64,000 nt of DNA from Volvox africanus. Its lineage: Eukaryota; Chlorophyta; Chlorophyceae; Chlamydomonadales; Volvocaceae. The notes below the pieces were generated by a model, which was not told where the DNA came from, ran no database searches, and saw only the letters and a program-made list of their open reading frames with translations. The position numbers and the translations under genes are program-made. Positions 1 through 11,200 of this stretch are shown one piece after another. Position 1 is the stretch's first letter; each line of letters opens with the position of its first letter. The DNA lies in NCBI GenBank assembly GCA_030268105.1, contig BSDZ01000080.1, positions 5,085,501 to 5,149,500 of the forward strand. The letters run 5' to 3'.

Positions 1-106
1 TTACCTTGGGGGGGATGTGAGGGAGCTCTAACCGGATGCGTGGTTTTAGGCGCTGCAAATCCCGCTGAATCAATCTCATCATGGCCCTCTTCTTCTTCCG
101 GTACAG

Positions 107-3100
107 GCAGCTTTGTGGTCCGAGCTGCCTCAGAGGCTGCGTCGGGGGCCAAGCAGCAGCAGCTGGCGGCGAGGAGGGTCGGTCCCCTGTCCTATTGGTG
201 CGGCGTTTGGGTTTCATATCGGGGTGTGGGGCAGCCGGGAGCTGAGCATCCAAATACACGGCGTCGAGCCACAAGGCCAAGGAGCTTAACGTTCTTTGCT
301 AGGGTTTACACTCTCCTTTACCTCTTGGCATCCCAACATTTACATGCCGTAACTGCCGCATACATGTCCAACAACCTTCGGGTCCCAATGGCTGGTACAT
401 TGCAGCTCTGGGCTTCAGCTTCCCTATTCATCGTTTCGCCTCCCCTCCGACCTCCCCTCCCCTTCCCTCCGCCCTCCCCTCCGACCTCCCCTCCCCTCCC
501 CTCCCCTCCCCTCCCCGTCCCGTCCCGTCCCGTCCCGTCCCGTCCTGTCCTGTCCCTTCTCATCCCTTCTCATTCCTTCTCATTCCTTTCCGTCCCCTCC
601 CCTCCCCGTCCCGTCCTGTCCTGTCCCTTCTCATCCCTTCTCATTCCTTCTCATTCCTTTCCGTCCCCTCCCCTCCCCGTCCCGTCCCGTCCCGTCCCTT
701 CTCATCCCTTCTCATTTCTTCTCATTCCTTCTCGTCCCCTTCCGTCCCCTTCCGTCCTTGTCTCGCCGTTGACATTTTAGTACCTCTGACTTTCACAAGG
801 TAACCATCCCCGTCCCCGTCCCCAAACATCTGCAACCCCAGGTTATCCTTCTGGCTGACTGACCTGGCCTTGCACAGCCTCATCGCTATTGGCGTGGTGG
901 GACTGATGCTGGTGGGCGGCACAGCGGCATTCGTGGGGAGCCCAGAGCGCTGCGGGGGCCTTGCGGCATTGCTGATTGCCTTTGCAGCGGCGTCGCTACC
1001 CTGGGGCTATTGCATCGGCCTCAGATGTGCCACCCCGGCATCGGCGCAGGTGGGCTGCGAGTGTCCTCCCCGCGTCGTGTGTTTCGTGTGTTCGAATTGC
1101 CGCACGCAAAATAATGTGTAGCGTACGTAGCGTATGTCCCCGGAAGAATCTGTTTGTAGCCGCCTACTTCCCCATGAGCCACCGGTTTACATCTCTCCAT
1201 ATTAGCTGTCGAGCTGTGCTTGATGTCTGCTCTTCCATCAGCCACACATTCTTCCCTATATAGAGGCGGGGCGCTCCTCGGTTTTATCGGGGATTGCCTA
1301 AATAGGCAATGTGCCCGTCAGAAACATTGACCAGCGATTGACCAGGGTCGGTGCCCTTCGGCAAATCCTCCGAGCTCACCAACCCTCTATTCGCTCAATA
1401 TCCCGCTCGATCTGATTGCACCTCCTCCCCCCACGCTTCCCTTATGACGCAGGGCCTAGTATCTACTGCCGGCTTGGTGGCTGGTATGGGGCTGGGCCTG
1501 GCCCGCCAGGTTCTCGCCCACGCGCTCCGATGGAGTTGGCTGGCGGATATGATGCTGCCGCTGCTGAGGCTGCTGCCACCCTTCTGCCTCGTGGATGCGC
1601 TCTTACAGGTGCGCCGGGAGGGGCCATGGCAGGGCTGCCGGGAAGGCCATTGGTTGGCGGGTGGTGAGTCGATGCTCCCCGGCAATACAAATCCTTTACT
1701 GCCATATCGGAGAATACCCGAACCTTTTACTACAAACCCAGATGCTGGATACCCTCCATTTGCTATGACACGCCCGACCGCAGGAATGATATCTGAATTC
1801 GTTACACACGAACATGCCGCGAATTCGTTACACACGAACACGAACATGCCGCGAATGAAGGCCATTTTTATATGCACACGCATGCCCCGTTTCGTTGTCC
1901 TAGCTTTCATTTTCCCGCTCTTTTCGTGTTCTGTACGCATTCCATGAGCCCGACTTATGATTCGACTGTGCTCCTTATTTCTACCCCTGCAGATGTCGTT
2001 GCTTGACGTCATCGTGGCGTTTTCAGATTTGCTTGGAAAGAGTGCAGCGAAAAAGGGGTTTGTGCGAAGCGTATTGGCGGGACACTTGGTGGGGATTGGT
2101 AAGTGGCTAAGTGGTAAGGGAGGGGAATAGCAAATCGGATTAGGACACATGGGATTGCGCATATGGGATTACGGGTTGCGGAGTTGTGACACAATGGAAG
2201 CAGCCTCTTTACACAGCCTCTTTACACAGCCTCTTTACACAGCCTCTTTACACAGCCTCTTTACACAGCCTCTTTACACAGCCTCTTTACACAGCCTCTT
2301 TACACAGCCTCTTTACACAGCCTCTTTACACAGCCTCTTTACACAGCCTCTTTACACAGCCTCTTTACACAGCCTCTTTACACAGCCTCTTTACACAGCC
2401 TCTTTACACAGCCTCTTTACACAGCCTCTTTACACAGCCTCTTTACACAGCCTCTTTACACAGCCTCTGTCCGTCCGTCCCGCTCTACGTTGTACCACAA
2501 TCAGGATGTGTGCTTCCGTAGACACAAAACTCGTCCAGCCACTTACATCACCTACTGCTTCCTGCCACCGTCAAACCCCTATGTTGCTCTCCAGACCCCT
2601 CCAACCCGAGCCCCTTTCAACGCAGCGTTCTGGGCGACAACCTGTGGTATCTGTGTCTTGACACGCTCCTTTACTTCGCCATATTGTTGGCATTCGAGTG
2701 GCAGGCCTCGCGTGGCAGTCTGTCTGCAGTGCTGCCTAGTTGGCGAATGCCACAGCGCTTTCATGCAGCCCTTAGGAATATGACGGTGACGGTGATGGCA
2801 GTGTGTGGCGTGCCACGCGGTCGGCGCTTTGATGAGGGCGCCTATTTAAGCAATGTCAATGACGATGCCGAGTCCGGCTACACCGTTACGACAGCCAAGG
2901 CGCGCCTTCGTAGGGTAAAGCTAGCCGGTCGCTGGGATGACAGCGACCCCAGCTGTGTGGGTACTTTGGCAAGGGCGACCGCTGGGGAGGTTACTTCAGG
3001 CAAGGGGGTGCTGGACATCTGCTGCAGCAGTGGAGAGGATTTGGAGATCCCAAAGCAGGAAGGGGATTGCCTGGTGGTGGTGCGCAACGTGCGCAAGGTG

Positions 3101-3125
3101 GGGTGATGACTGGATTCTAAAGATA

Positions 3126-3156
<31 letters not shown>

Positions 3157-5025
3157 GTGTATGTGCGTGTGTATGTGTATGTGTATGTGTGCTTATGTGA
3201 TGTGGTGGAACGACAGGGACCGGTTCCAACACCCAACACCCAACACCCACGTGCAACAAGGTGAAGGAAGCCTTGGCACGGCATTGGGATAAGCAGATAG
3301 GTTAGCTATGCCCTTACGGTTGGCAGAGTGGCCCTTCGCACTTCCCTCCCTCCAGCGTGGCACCGGCAAGATGATCGACTGCTTTCCCAACAGTCCTTTG
3401 GGTGGTGCCGCACCTCCATTCCATCACCCGCGTGGCTGCTGTGTTTCGGAATGTTTCCCCACCGCATAATCGATCAACAATCAATATGCGACGCCATTCC
3501 TCGCCGTATCGATGTGCTTGCAGGAGTACGGCAGCGGCCGGAGGAGACAGGTGGCGCTCCAGGGGTTGAACTTACAGCTGCGGGGGGGAGAGTGCTACGC
3601 CCTGATTGGCCGCAATGGAGCGGGTGAGAGCGAAAAACGCGAGGTGGCCCGTTCAAAGTAACCGCAGTCACACACTTTGCTGTTGCGAAATGCGAAAAGA
3701 CGTCATCACATTGTTTATGTATGTTTTTTATATGTAATATGTGTATATCTAACCAAATGCGGACTTCTCGCACATTTTCCGTATTTATTCAAGGGTAAAT
3801 GAGCCGCGTGAGCGCCCGAAACTCCCAACCGAATATGTTCTGCACGTCGAATTCCACCTCTTCGCATTCGTACCAATTGGCTGGCGGCCCGACATCCTCT
3901 ACCCTTACATTTCGTTACTCGTCCGCGCAGGCAAGTCCACAGCCCTGGGGGTGCTGTCGGGGCGGCTGCCGCCATCAGGGGGCAGTGTAAGGGTAGGTGG
4001 CGTGCACGTGGCGGGGCGGCCACAAGCGGCCCGCGGTCGAGTAGCACTTTGTCCGCAGGTACGAAGCGCACGAGGCGTACGGCTGTTAATATTAGTTGCG
4101 TGGCTTGGGGAAAGGGGGCCGGAACCCGGGAGGCGAGGGCGGAAAGCATGATCATGCGGCAGATCACATCGGAGGGAGTGGATTTGTGGGAGGTGTGGAG
4201 CGGGGTATGCGGGTACGTACGGGGGTCTTAAATCCACACATACACTCGCGAATAACCCCCCAAACACACCCTTTCCCTTGAGCTCCATGGCGTTCTTCCA
4301 TCTGTCCTGGACGCCTTCAGCGGAAGGAAGCCGCCACCGCAGCAGTTTGATTTAGACGTGTTTTTGTTTGCCAACATGCCTATATGCCAATCTCTCACCC
4401 CCTTGCTGCCCTCCTGCTGCAGACGAACCCCCTGCTACCCCATCTCACGCCTCTAGAGCACCTGGCCCTATATAGCGCGCTGTACGGGATAAACTCTGCC
4501 GGTTATGGCTCTGATGGGGTCAGGGCGCAGGCTGGTAAGGCTGCCGCCCTACTCCCTGTTGAGGCGAGCACTGTAGCGGCGCGATGCAGTCTGCCCGTGG
4601 AGCTATTCCACCGGCCCGCTGGTCTGCTTAGCGGCGGCTCCCAACGCAAGCTCTCCCTGGCCATCGCATTGCTGGGCAGCCCCCAGTTGCTGCTACTGGA
4701 CGAGCCCAGCGCTGGATTAGACCCGCCCGCGCGTCGTGATATGTGCGATGCAATAAACATGGCGTTGAGGGGCTGGTCCTCTCCCCGTAAAGATGGCAGC
4801 AGCGGCGGTGGTGGCGCATCATCTGCACCAGCGATCGTGCTAACCACGCACTATGCAGAAGAAGCGATGGCGCTGTGTGATATGGTGGGGGTGCTGGAGG
4901 ATGGTACGCTGTTGGCATCAGGGCCGCCTGAGCAGGTGCCGCAGCGGCTGCGTGCTGTCAGGCCGGGGCACTACCTTGCAGACCCGGAGGAATGGGGAGC
5001 AGTGCTGACATCGCTGCTGGGGTAG
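107..5025 (+). CDS. ABCA-subfamily ABC transporter, C-terminal half (5' partial)
   Basis: Probable lipid-type ABC exporter in a membrane; the substrate cannot be told from sequence. Eight exons join in phase: about 107-197, 842-1049, 1453-1608, 1993-2098, 2595-3097, 3524-3623, 3931-4058 and 4423-5025, giving about 630 residues. First comes the ABC2-type membrane block: AKQQQ...GPLSYW, then hydrophobic spans LIAIGVVGLMLVGG, GLAALLIAFAAASLPWGY, and LGDNLWYLCLDTLLYFAILL followed by FEW. Then the nucleotide-binding domain: RGGECYALIGRNGAGKST (Walker A, split by an intron after GAG), Q-loop VALCPQ, signature LSGGSQRKLSLA, Walker B LLLLDEPSAGLD, H-loop TTHYAEEA. The order and the 'LTPLEHLALY' segment are typical of ABCA rather than ABCB, ABCC or ABCG. 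The stop is TAG at 5023. The start lies before the window, so I cannot say whether it is a half or full transporter. The introns hold unusual simple repeats. Confidence 0.9.
420..775. repeat. Pyrimidine-rich simple repeat in ABCA intron
   Basis: On the + strand this is almost purely C and T, built from interleaved CCCTC, CCCGT and CCTTCTCAT units. It lies wholly inside the intron 198-841. Reading it as protein gives only Pro/Ser-rich nonsense, so it is not coding. The opposite strand is an extended G/A tract that could form triplex or quadruplex structures. Confidence 0.9.
2204..2463 (+). repeat. 13-bp tandem array, 20 copies, in ABCA intron
   Basis: The unit CCTCTTTACACAG is repeated 20 times without visible error (260 bases) inside the intron 2099-2594. 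Because 13 is not a multiple of 3, all three frames stay open and give a false 13-residue-periodic protein. Each unit resembles a 3' splice site, with a pyrimidine run followed by ACAG, upstream of the inferred true acceptor at 2593-2594. Confidence 0.95.
3124..3201. repeat. TG-rich microsatellite in ABCA intron
   Basis: TGTATG/TGTG-type repeat on the + strand within the intron 3098-3523. Non-coding. Confidence 0.85.
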
Positions 5026-5140
5026 TTAGGTAAGGAAGATCGACCATACATGATGGGATGTTGAGATGGATGACTGAGAGGGCCGGCGTGGAGGAAGGTG
5101 GGAACAGAGGATTGAGTGTTTGCTTTAGTCCAGTTGTTAG

Positions 5141-5981
5141 TTAATGAATGGAGGTCTGGATGATTGTGATGCTGGCTACTTTCATGAACGTCCGCTGGGT
5201 GGAGGAGGGGGAGAAGGGCCAAACATTTATCCTGCCGTGAGCCTCAGCCATGCAGGGACTGGCCTTCGCCCCTGTCTTGGCCAGCGGCTGGCTGGCGAAG
5301 GCTATGGAGTCGGGTACAGCAGAAAACGATGGGCTTTCCACACTGAGAGCTACTTACGGACTTGGCTATCGGTGGTGTCAAAATGATGACCGTGTCTAGA
5401 ACACGGTCGACGCCTTTGAAAAGACCTCACTGATTGACTTTTTGCGAGATGCTCCACGGTCACCAGCTCTCGTGCGTGCTCGTTTTCAATTTCATCGCCT
5501 GTTGCTTCCGCCGAAGATTTCGCCCCTGACTGCCCGTATTGCGCCTGCTCCGTAACCACCTGCTGCATCTCAATGAGCAATTCCGTATTCGCTTGGGCCT
5601 GCTCGATAAGTGCTTTGACCTCCTGAACCACGATGGCCACCTCACGACTGCGACTGTCAAGCAATCACATTTGCAGGCATCACCAAATGGTGCCGAAAGG
5701 AGAAGAAAAGACCAAACTCAGGATGTCAAGGGCCACAGACTGCCCCCGCCTTACCCCTGAGAAACAAAGTCGGGAGGTGGTGTTGCGAGTCCAACTTTAC
5801 GGCAGATTTGTGCAGCAATAGCCACCTTACAGCCGAACAGGCGGCCGCACGGGGGCTATATATGATGCCATCGGTGTCGTGCCGCGGCTTGACTAAATAA
5901 ATGCCATAGACTCGTACCCGATGAATCGGAGCATCGAAAAGTGTGTGTACGGCTTCGAACAGCAAGCCCCTCAAAACTCAT
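5141..5981 (-). CDS. Unrecognised small protein, coiled-coil segment
   Basis: I do not recognise this gene. Three minus-strand exons join in phase: 5855-5755, 5653-5358 and 5301-5141 (stop TAA). The donors are GTAAGG and GTAAGT. A further upstream exon reaching about 5981 is possible (DAPIHR before a GTACGA donor, phase 0), but its start is not resolved. The readable part holds KVAIAAQICRKVG and ATPPPDFVSQ, then a heptad-like helix VQEVKALIEQAQANTELL with EMQQVVTEQAQ, and an acidic/basic tail. No membrane span or catalytic motif is seen. It converges on the ABCA gene, with only about 115 bases between the two stops, so their 3' ends probably overlap. The splice phases support a real gene. A pseudogene remains possible. 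Confidence 0.45.
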
Positions 5982-8292
5982 TCCGCCTCAGCCTTTCCCT
6001 CACCTACCCGCCGTGTTGATACTCGTTCCAAGGAGGCTGAGACAGCTCCCGGCACGGAGGGTTTAAGCAATGACGGCACGGAAGGCAATCCCTGCCGTCC
6101 GTGGGATCTGATCAGCTTCGTACGATCTATCTACTTGCCGTACAATATGAGGAGCTCCTTGGCCGCTTGGCGGGTTATTCCCGTTGCAGCGCCTGGTTGC
6201 ACATCGGGTTGGTGGCAAATGAGACAGCGGACTGGAGAAGTCGTGCAGTGGCGGCCGCCAGGACAAGCGATGGCTGCATATGGCCCCATGGCGGTGACTT
6301 CTACACGACTCAGCATGCGGCATCATTACGAGCTGCTGGTGTTCCTGAGCCTATGCTGTGAGATTCCAAGGATTAAGTGTATGTCGAGAACCCACGAGCG
6401 ACCAGGGTAAGCGGTAGCAAGCACATGCTGGCCCAGCCAACAAAACGGCCTGGGACATGCCTTCCCGGTGAGGGAGACTGTCATAATAATCGCACAGTAT
6501 GCGGCACACACGAACACAGGCAATGTACGTATGTTGTAGGTTCAATGATCACACAGTATCTCCATGATGCCTGAGTAGGGGGCTACGAGCTAACGGGTCA
6601 AGGAACCCAGGCTATTGCCGTACATGCACCAACGAATACATCCATATATATATACATATCGACTCATCAACAGTCACTTCCCGTTATCATTATTTGATAT
6701 GCTTTGCATAAGTACGGAAAGAAAGCATGTATGATGAACACAACAAGCACAGCGTGTCTGTCTTTGCTTGTCAGCAAAAGCAGCTTATATCAGCTATCAG
6801 CCGAATTATACTATGCTTAGATCTACCAACTAACCATCGTAAACTGCTATTCTGAAACACAAGTGCAACAAAGAGCTAAATAATTAGCAATAATAAGCCA
6901 ACCGATCACAAACATGCCATATAAATTTGGGTGCGTGTCTGCCTCCATCCAGTTAGCACCGTAGATGGATAGTGTTAAGATGAATTGCTTGCTTTGTAAT
7001 CGTGGTGTGCTGGGCATGCAACTAATTCACATTAAAGAGACGAGAAGGATGGGTGGAATCTGTAATACTTATACAGAGTACGGAACAGAAATGCACAAAT
7101 TTACAAGCCTAAAGCTAGCACTCGCTCCCTCAGCATTTCGTAAGGCTTTTTCAGCAGACAATTACGCACTACCGATGGTGCTGGGTCTCACAGAAGCACT
7201 CCATATCCTTATTGGTTCCCCGCCAGCCCCGCCCCTTAATCCTATTACTGGTGCGCAGCCGCGCATGCACCGATAGTTACGTACATGGCTAGCTACATAC
7301 GAACCCCTACCTGCAGCGTGAAGGTTTCTTAGTGGCTTGTTTACGTTACAGGGTAACATTACGTACACAACGTTGGGCCACCATCCGCACATGCATGCTG
7401 TGGGTGCTTAGGTGCAGGTTCGCAAGTCGGCACCCGCGTAAGATACATGGTCATAGCCTTGCAACCTTCCAGACCATTCCAGCAGATAGATCACCGCAAT
7501 GATCCCCAATCACCGCAAATAGAAATATTAGCCTCTTTATGTATGTCGTAAGCAACTCTATGAGATAGAAGTCCAGGGTTTCAATGGGATTATGTGCTGG
7601 CCGTCTCGGTTATCCCTGCTTGCAGTTGATTGGTTAATTTGGTCATTCTGCCCGGATGCCACCTGCCGTCTGGAGCGGTTGTAGTGCTGCACAACAGCGA
7701 CGACCACGATGATCGCATCCCCACTACTGCAGAAGCCACCGCCGTCTGGTAGGGTTGTAATTGTAGCTAGTTCACACTTCTGTGCTATGGCAGCAGGCAG
7801 TACATCTTGCTTGGTGTGATCATGGGGCTATCGTGTATGCTGCAGAATACGGCGTGGAATGTACGGAGTGATAATGCGCAGCAGTTATTGCATTATGTAA
7901 TGGCATCCCAAGGAAATCAGCCAGGGTGATGGCACGCCATCTCGTGCCTTGCGTAAAATAGACACAGGTGCAGTGATGGAAGAGCGAGCCATGCAAAATT
8001 ACAAGGATATTTGCAGTACCACTATGTCTACACAATGCTGCGGTACAGCCCATATGCTATACTGTTCATCGTTTAGCCCCTTGAATGGCGTCCCACAGTG
8101 GAATAGGCCCTTACAACCAGAAACCGCGTTCAAGGCCCCGCCGCTGAGCCCAGCGTCGATGGCATCGTAAGGACTACGCTAGCCGTCCGATTGCTACTTT
8201 CTTAATCGCTTCTTCCTAACCTCCTTTCAAGTCCCCGGCTGCCCTCTGGGACCCTGGCTGTCACCTCCATACGCACCCCTCCTCACGGTTTG
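5982..8292. other. Spacer without supported gene
   Basis: No open frame here combines length, composition and splice signals. The part from about 6570 to 6960 is AT-rich. The stretch before 8292 would hold the 3' untranslated region of the minus-strand lipase gene. Short open frames at 6965-7276 and 7820-8053 have no recognisable motif and I do not call them genes. Confidence 0.6.
8111..8115 (-). terminator. Candidate TGTAA polyadenylation signal of the lipase gene
   Basis: TTACA on the + strand reads TGTAA on the minus strand, about 180 bases after the lipase stop codon. TGTAA is the usual polyadenylation signal of volvocine algae. The match is only five bases, so position is the main support. 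Confidence 0.45.
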
Positions 8293-11200
8293 TCAGGAGC
8301 TCAGAATCTCATCGAGCGCTGGCAACGTACACAACGTGAGACTGTGGTCCACGAGCATGCGGGTAGAGGCGAGGATTCCCTCAGAGAGCAGCTCGCGAGC
8401 GGACACCCAGACAGGCCGGTAGTGGGGTGAGGGAACAGGACTGAGGGTAGACCTGGCAGCAGCCGTGGCAGATCTAGCGGCAGCTCTTGCATCCTCATTG
8501 TTGTGAGCTCTGCGTGCCCCGTCTACAAAGCGGGCGCTGGGCTGCAGGTACAAGATCTGAAAACCGTCTCCGAGGTCACGGACAAGAAGAGGCGGCGGCA
8601 AAGGAGAGGCAGGGATAGAGCCAGAGCAGAGGCGAAGGATTTGGAGGTGTGAGTATTAGAGAGACAGAGACAGAGAAGTGGCTGGACGAGGAGGCGACGG
8701 GTCAGAGCTGTGGGCAGATCAATTTAGGCGGCTGGTGTGTAGAGTGCGGCTCCATATCGAGGTGATGACTGGGTAACCATGGCCCTGGAATTCGCGCGGC
8801 GGCGATATCCGCTTGACCTTTATCAGTCCAGGGGTAACCCCAGCCAACCGCCCAGGGCATCTCCTCTCGCAACCCCCGATCAGGCGCTCCGATATCTGTC
8901 CTCAGCCTACCCAAAGCTGACCTAAACCCCTCGAGGTATCCCGATCCTTTAGCCTTCCGCCCTGCCAGACCCAAAACACCCTCACCTAGCACACCTACAT
9001 CCACACCCTTCACAACAAGAACCGCTCAACTGCCCTCCAAACACCGCTTTAGTGCCCTCCAACCCCCAACCATCATCTTATTGCCAGACCATGGCCCGCC
9101 CCTTCCCTCCCTCTAAACCACTATATTCACATTGTGGAGAGGCTGTGAAGCTCATCCTAGAGTCTAACTTTATCTCTCATCTCGGTACGTCGTCAGGGTG
9201 GTCATTCCTAGCATTCCTATCAGGGCATCTGGGCAGATACGTCGGAGGTCATTCCTAGCACTCCTAATCCAGGCGCCCCGTTTCCCCATCCCCAGCCTAC
9301 CCTGCCCGGAGGATGCAACTCCGGTAGTCTTCCCGCCCGGTGGACCGCCTCATGGTAGCTGCAAAGCAACCGCTTAGCCTGTTTCGGGATGTCAGGATAA
9401 GGCAGGAGCAAGTGCGCTGCTCGGCGCAGGCGATTTCGGCGGCTGAAACTGCCCACGAGCACACGTGCCTTGCTGCACCTGGCGAGCGTGAGGGACATCG
9501 CCAAAGGGCAGAGCAAAGGGCAGAGCCAAAGGGTAGGGCCGGCCAGGGCAGAGTGGGGTCACTTTGCTTGCTTAGCTTCGTGTTCAAGTCATGCGACTTC
9601 ACTTCCACGTTATGCGCAGTAATGAAATCCCTCTTTCCTCTCTCTCCCCCCTCGCCCGCCGCCTTGACAAGGTGGCCGCCGCCTTGCCACCTTGTCATGC
9701 CGGACTCAGGTCATGCCACTCCCTCCCTCCCTCCCAAATCCGTCCTTCGTCCCCTTCATGCATTCGCCCCCTCATCCGGTTATGCAGCTCAGCTGTTCTC
9801 CCCACCCCAAATCTCCCCTACCTGCACCTCGCCAGCGCGGTGATCATCTCGTCACGATACCGCTCCATGGTGTTGAGGCTGAGCCGGGGAATGAGATCTT
9901 TTCCGGTCACCACACTCACGGTGAAGGGGCGTAAGGCCTCACTGAGGGCGGGGCTGGCCAGGCTTCCTATGTGGAATGGGGAAGACGGGAGAGGATGCGG
10001 GGGGAAAGGGGAAGGGAAAAGAGGCGAGAAGCGCGATGGATGATATCGCTTACCAGCATGTGAGGCATGAAGATGGCTGAGGACAAGTCCAAGGCAGCTG
10101 GTCCCTATGTTCTCAAAACCAACTATTGACTTCCTCCCTCGTGCCGCTTCACTGTGTTCAAAATCAGACACAGACAAACACATATGCAAGCATACACATA
10201 CGTATTCCCCCACATTCCCACTCTATCCTAATTCTAGCTAAGGCCCTGGCTATACCGTCTCCTAAAACCCGTCAACTCCGCCGCTCGTCATGATCGCACA
10301 AACGGAACGTGCCACACACCCAACCATAGCTCCTCCCATCGTCCTCAACCTGATGCAAGTATTCGTTATCATCTTACTGCATCACCCCGACGGCCCCACC
10401 TGGAGGCGAGAACGCCCAGCAGCGCACCTCCACGTGAGGCAGTTCAGAACGCAGCCGTAGCGCCAGCAGCGCCGCCGCCCCCGCGCCTAGGCTGTGGCCC
10501 GTCACCACCAGGCGCCAGCCCCTATAGTCCATGTCGGGCAAAGGCAAAGGCGATGAGCAGTCGCCGCGTCCACATGGGGGCTCCCCCTCCTCATCGCACC
10601 CATCCACCTGCGATCGAGCCAATCAATCAAAAATAATTAAATATACATTAATTATTTAATTAATATAAACTAATTATTTAATTAAATATAAATTATATTT
10701 CTCTAATTTTGATGTAAACATGTGAGCGGCGAGCTCCTGGGGTTACTTGCCTCTTCCGCGTATTCTCCGTCCCGTTCATCTGTTTTGCGAGTGCTTGCTA
10801 AGTAGGCTTCGTCCCGTCGAGCACGGGCGCGATGATTGATGCCCACGGGGGGCAACGCGAACAAGCGCTTACCACAATAGCACCAGCACCACCAGCCATT
10901 CCGCATAAGCAGCGCGGCTATGTCCCGCCCTCCCACCCTCCCACCCTCTCGTACCTGATTAGTCTCATCCAGTGACATCGGAGCCATAGGCGCTGCCGCC
11001 TCCGCCACCGCCGCTTCCAAGTCCAGACCGGAACGAGGATGGTAATGTTGAGGACCACTAACGGACCAGCCGTCCACAGGTCCGCCGTCCACCCCGCCGC
11101 TGCAGCCTCCGCCAGCGACATCACCACACATGCTCCGCGAGCGCCGTCCTCGCAAGTCGAAGGGCGCAAGGCCTCCAGACGGACCCTCCGCCTCTGTTTC

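Noticed and set aside
2149..2661. Open frame coding a perfect 13-residue-periodic protein
   Set aside because: It is produced by the 13-bp array, which stays open in every frame, and lies within an intron defined by phase-matched exons.
3130..3260. His/Thr-repeat open frame on the minus strand
   Set aside because: TG microsatellite artefact in an ABCA intron.
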